DNA from: CAYQJS01 sp964417895
Lineage (GTDB): Bacteria > Chloroflexota > UBA6077 > SHYK01
Length of the DNA: 52,871 bases
Direction: 5' to 3'
Assembly (NCBI GenBank): GCA_964417895.1
Contig: CAYQJS010000041.1
Location: 1-52,871, forward strand
Below the pieces are notes generated by a model that saw only the letters and a list, made by a program, of their open reading frames with translations, ran no database searches and was not told where the DNA came from. Each line of letters begins with the position of its first letter. The stretch's first letter is position 1. Position numbers and translations under genes: made by a program. Of this stretch, positions 49,734-52,871 are shown one piece after another.

Positions 49734-51017
49734 GTGGTAAGCCTGGAAGAAAACGCGCTGCTCACTCGCGTGGGTCGCGGAACCCCCATGGGAGAGATGA
49801 TCCGCCGCTACTGGGTCCCCGCCTGCCTCTCTGAAGAGCTGCCCGATCCCGACTGCGATCCCGTTCGCGTTCGCCTGCTCGGCGAGAACCTCATCGCCTT
49901 TCGCGACACCGCGGGCCGCGCGGGCGTCATGCAGGAACGCTGCCCCCACCGCGGCGCCTCCCTCTTCTTCGCTCGCAACGAGGAGGGCGGCCTCCGCTGC
50001 CTCTACCACGGCTGGAAGATCGCCGTCGACGGCAGGATCCTCGATACCCCCTGCGAGCCGGTCGAGAGCATGCTCAGGCACATGGTCCGGGCCAACGCCT
50101 ACCCCACCCACGAGCGCGGCGACGTCGTCTGGGCCTATCTGGGCCCGGCCGACAAGCAGCCGCCTTTCCCCGAGTACTGGTGGATGAGCCTCCCCACTAC
50201 CCAGCGCACGGTCGCCAAGATCGACTACGCCTGCAACTACCTCCAGGGCATCGAAGGCACCACCGACAGCGCGCACACCCCCATCCTCCACACGGGATTC
50301 GCCCAGCTGCATTGGTCCGAGGAGCAAATCCGCGAGGCGGAGCGGAGAACGGGCGTCTCCTCCGACATCCACCCCGGGTATGACATGGATGACACCCTAT
50401 TCGGTTTCCGCTACGCCAGCACCCGCGCGGATCCCGCCGACCCCGAGCGCAAGCTGGTGCGCGTCACCCCGGTTGTCCTCCCCTTCTCCATCTACCTTCA
50501 GGATGTGCCCCACATGTTCGTGCCCGCCGATGACGAGCACACCTGGCTGTTCGACGTGCGTACCCGCTCCGGTCGCCTGGTCGACCGTGAGCGAGCCCTG
50601 GCGAACCGCGGCGAGCGGGTTGGCGTCGACCTGACTCCCGACCACCGCAAGCTCCGCAATTTGCAAAACAATTACTTGCAGGATCGCCAGGCCATGCGTG
50701 AGCGCCGCGAGGATTGGAGCTACTCAGGCGTCCCCTGGGGCAAGCCGCACCAGGACATGCTCGTCACCGAGAGCATGGGCCCCATCCACGACCGCCAGGG
50801 CGAGCACCTGGGCGTCCACGATGTCGTGGTGATGCGCCTTCGCCAGGTCATGCTCGGCGCCTTGCAGCGCTTCATGGACACCGACGAGGTCCCCGCCCAG
50901 GACCGGTCGATTCGCTGGGACCGGATCGTCGGCGAGGTGCGCAACATTCCCATTGATGCCCCCTGGGACTCCATCGAGGTCTACGTCGACCAAATTCCCC
51001 TCGTCGCCCCCGTCTAA
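49734..51017 (+). CDS. Rieske non-heme iron oxygenase, alpha subunit
   Basis: The 427-aa protein is the close paralogue of 28241-29536. The cluster ligands are C70/H72 (CPHRG) and C89/H92 (CLYHGW); the iron triad is D178, H181 and H186 (TTDSAHTPILH). The GTG start at 49734 follows GGAGG; two GGTCCTC heptamers lie 20 bp before that. Residues about 126-181 come from the 168-bp tract identical to the other gene, while the ligand-facing segment after H181 differs, so specificity may differ. It is followed by a TAXI gene remnant and a Gfo/Idh dehydrogenase. Confidence 0.95.
   Translation: MVSLEENALLTRVGRGTPMGEMIRRYWVPACLSEELPDPDCDPVRVRLLGENLIAFRDTAGRAGVMQERCPHRGASLFFARNEEGGLRCLYHGWKIAVDGRILDTPCEPVESMLRHMVRANAYPTHERGDVVWAYLGPADKQPPFPEYWWMSLPTTQRTVAKIDYACNYLQGIEGTTDSAHTPILHTGFAQLHWSEEQIREAERRTGVSSDIHPGYDMDDTLFGFRYASTRADPADPERKLVRVTPVVLPFSIYLQDVPHMFVPADDEHTWLFDVRTRSGRLVDRERALANRGERVGVDLTPDHRKLRNLQNNYLQDRQAMRERREDWSYSGVPWGKPHQDMLVTESMGPIHDRQGEHLGVHDVVVMRLRQVMLGALQRFMDTDEVPAQDRSIRWDRIVGEVRNIPIDAPWDSIEVYVDQIPLVAPV
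50110..50277. repeat. 168-bp tract identical to 28620-28787
   Basis: Second copy of the tract shared by the two Rieske genes; bounded by single-base differences at both ends. Confidence 0.9.
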
Positions 51018-51018
51018 A

Positions 51019-51060
51019 CCGCCGCCGAGCAATTCTGGTCGGGGATCGGCTGGAGACTCG
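51019..51060 (+). pseudogene. Trace of a TAXI-like gene C-terminus
   Basis: Twenty bases from 51019 (CCGCCGCCGAGCAATTCTGG) are identical to 36783-36802, where they encode PAAEQFW at the end of the TAXI-like protein behind the paralogous Rieske gene. Same position relative to the Rieske stop argues for a deleted TAXI gene. The rest of 51061-51238 shows no gene. Confidence 0.5.
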
Positions 51061-51238
51061 GAGGCTCAGGGATGTTGTCTAGAATATCGGGACCGTAAAG
51101 CGCTTACGGCCGGAGAGGCCCAGCACCATTCCTCTCATGAGAGAGAGGTGGCGCTATAAGATCAACAGTGCGGCCCGGCACCGACGTCGATCGCACGAGC
51201 TCGGTTGAGAATCTTCAGTGAAATGCAAGGAGGACAGA

Positions 51239-52522
51239 GTGGCTGCAGCTTCGACGAAACCGATTCGAATGGGCATGGTGGGCATCGGCGTCGGGGGCGC
51301 CGAGATTCTGCCGGCTATGGACTCGACTCCAGGGATCGAGCTCTACGCTGGGGCTGACATCAACCCGATTACTCGGGAACGCTTCCAGGCGAAGTACCCC
51401 GAGGCGAAGGTCTACGACAGCATCGAGGCGCTCTGCGCCGACCCTGACCTCGACGCCGTCTGGGTGTCCACGCCGAACCGGTTCCATGGGCCTCACACGA
51501 TCCACGCCCTCGAGCATGGGAAGCACGTCGTGGTGGAGAAGCCCATGGCGCTCAGCATTGAGGAAGCGGACGCCATGAACGAGGCTGCGGCGAAGCACAA
51601 CCGGATCCTCACGGCCGGTCATACCGACTCGTACAGCTTCCACATCCGGGCGATGCGGCGAATCATCAGCTCGGGCAGGCTTGGGAAGCTGAGCAGCCTA
51701 CAGGCTATTGCCTTCACCGACTGGATCGTGCGTCCACGATCGGCCGAGGAGCAGGATCCCGCCCAGGGAGCGGGCGTGGTCTGGCGGCAGACGCCGCACC
51801 AGATTGACAGCATGCGGCTCATAGGCGGAGGCCTGGTCCGCAGTGTGCGTGGCACAACCAAGGCGGATGTCTCGTACCGGCCCTTCAGCACTTTTTATTC
51901 GGCGTATCTAGAATTCGAGGATGGGACGCCTGCCTACGTCTTCCACGATGGCAAGGGCTACTTCTTCACCGGGGAGCTGCTGAACGGCCAGCAGAATTCC
52001 CGCTACACATGGGAACAGCGCAGGGAGCTCCGACGGGCCATGACGGCGGGAATGCGCGATGACGAGGCCGACAAGCAAGCGTTGCGCATTGGCGGAGAGA
52101 ACGCGGGCAACCAGTTCGCCCAGCGTAATGGCGACGGCCGCGCTCCGCGCTTCATGGGCAACGCTGATGCCGGCATCGTACTCGTGAGCGCTGAACGGGG
52201 AGCCATGCGGGCCAGCCCACACGGCGTGTACGTTTATGACGAAGATGGCCAGCACGATGTGGACCTCTCCGCCAACAACACCGGCGTCGCGGGCCGCCGG
52301 GGCGAGCTCGTCGAGTTCCACAAGGCCGTAGAGGAAGGCAAGCCACCGTTCCACGACGGCCGGTGGGGTATGGCCACCCTCGAGGTGGCGCTTGCCATCA
52401 TGCAGTCCGCGCAGGAGCGGAAGGAGATCATGCTCTCCCATCAGGTCGTGGTTCCCGACAACTACGACTCGGAGCTCATCGTGCCGTATCTGGAGAGCGA
52501 ATCGGCTTCCATGCTCCGTTAA
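51239..52522 (+). CDS. Gfo/Idh/MocA-family oxidoreductase (phthalate dihydrodiol dehydrogenase-like)
   Basis: The 427-aa protein has the Rossmann motif GMVGIGVGGAE (about residues 12-22), the EKP loop VVEKPMALS (about 98-106), and THxID-type HQIDSMR (about 186-192). The family includes Pht4, the cis-phthalate dihydrodiol dehydrogenase, and the protein lies downstream of a Pht3-like Rieske oxygenase, which makes dihydrodiol oxidation plausible; sugar or other substrates remain possible. The GTG at 51239 has AAGGAGG five bases upstream; an in-frame GTG at 51218 does not. Its TAA stop overlaps the opposing gene's TAA in the sequence TTAA. Confidence 0.88.
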   Translation: MAAASTKPIRMGMVGIGVGGAEILPAMDSTPGIELYAGADINPITRERFQAKYPEAKVYDSIEALCADPDLDAVWVSTPNRFHGPHTIHALEHGKHVVVEKPMALSIEEADAMNEAAAKHNRILTAGHTDSYSFHIRAMRRIISSGRLGKLSSLQAIAFTDWIVRPRSAEEQDPAQGAGVVWRQTPHQIDSMRLIGGGLVRSVRGTTKADVSYRPFSTFYSAYLEFEDGTPAYVFHDGKGYFFTGELLNGQQNSRYTWEQRRELRRAMTAGMRDDEADKQALRIGGENAGNQFAQRNGDGRAPRFMGNADAGIVLVSAERGAMRASPHGVYVYDEDGQHDVDLSANNTGVAGRRGELVEFHKAVEEGKPPFHDGRWGMATLEVALAIMQSAQERKEIMLSHQVVVPDNYDSELIVPYLESESASMLR

Positions 52523-52871
52523 CTCACTACGTCCCACTCGTGGGCGTTCCACGCCTGCGTTGAGTTCTGCCACCGCGGTCCAACGTTGACGAGTTGGTTG
52601 CCGATCGCCGTGGCATCCAGGTCCCAATAGAGACCCATGACGATAACGCGACTCGTCATGTGATGGACGATGTCTCCGAATACCTGCGCGCGCTCGCCAA
52701 GGGGAATCGTGCTGAAGAACCGCTGGAGCAGCGCGTCAAAGGCCGGATTCATGTAGCGCGTTCGGTTGTTTCCTCGGAAATTGTTCTCTGGCAAGGGCGT
52801 CTGTGAGGTCAGAAGTCTATGGTGCCCCCCATTGTCAAGACAGCAAAAGGGCTGGTTTAAGTTAAGAGCGC
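52519..52871 (-). CDS. SBP_bac_5 solute-binding protein, C-terminal part (runs off window)
   Basis: The frame reads NFRGNNRTRYMNPAFDALL, ERAQVFGDIVHHMTSRV, GNQLVNVGPRW and then AWNAHEWDV before TAA, as at the C-terminus of peptide-binding lipoproteins (compare AWNAHLWV at the end of 26122-27870). The frame stays open to the right edge, so the rest lies beyond the window. It is convergent with the Gfo/Idh gene. Confidence 0.75.
   Translation of the reverse strand, partial: ALNLNQPFCCLDNGGHHRLLTSQTPLPENNFRGNNRTRYMNPAFDALLQRFFSTIPLGERAQVFGDIVHHMTSRVIVMGLYWDLDATAIGNQLVNVGPRWQNSTQAWNAHEWDVVS

Overview
The window looks like a high-GC (about 65%) bacterial scaffold, most likely an environmental genome of the Chloroflexota type. 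This is inferred from the many paralogous Rieske oxygenases, molybdenum hydroxylases, solute-binding lipoproteins and CCCTCCCCC-type dispersed palindromes; no rRNA or universal marker gene is present to confirm it. A run of 10 N at 40809-40818 marks an assembly join.

Layout. 76-4484 (minus strand) is a molybdenum-hydroxylase operon (FAD subunit, a bimodular dCTP-deaminase-like protein, Mo-binding subunit). 5009-7909 encodes an exported protein with 18 Kelch-like repeats. 8111-11608 is bracketed by two copies of a MITE-like element and holds a second molybdenum hydroxylase and a MazF/RHH toxin-antitoxin pair; the right element end lies on the stop codon of a vWA-domain gene. After an SDR gene comes a visibly lower-GC island (about 14.9-18.4 kb) with a PD-(D/E)XK-like protein, a TcmP-family protein and its three-Cys (Gp37/Gp68) partner. 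Its right edge abuts a Rieske oxygenase reduced to its C-terminus.

18.7-52.9 kb is a catabolic accessory region: four full Rieske oxygenases plus one remnant, two gentisate-dioxygenase-like bicupins, a PaaA-like di-iron protein, flavin reductase, VOC protein, triple RidA protein, PEP-mutase/isocitrate-lyase-family enzyme, a truncated TrpD-like protein, a Gfo/Idh/MocA dehydrogenase, and two Asp-box propellers. Among them are six SBP_bac_5 lipoproteins, four leaderless 4,5-dihydroxyphthalate-decarboxylase/NMT1-like proteins and one leaderless TAXI-like protein, yet no permease or ATPase. The resemblance to phthalate catabolism (Rieske oxygenase, Gfo/Idh dihydrodiol dehydrogenase, Pht5-like protein) suggests oxidation of aromatic or similar organic acids; the substrate cannot be read from sequence.

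The region has been shaped by duplication and decay. A propeller-SBP-Rieske-TAXI module is partly duplicated, two Rieske genes share a 168-bp identical tract, and several genes survive only as C-terminal pieces. At least four dispersed repeat families and several 7-bp tandem arrays occur, some inserted in frame inside protein-coding genes.
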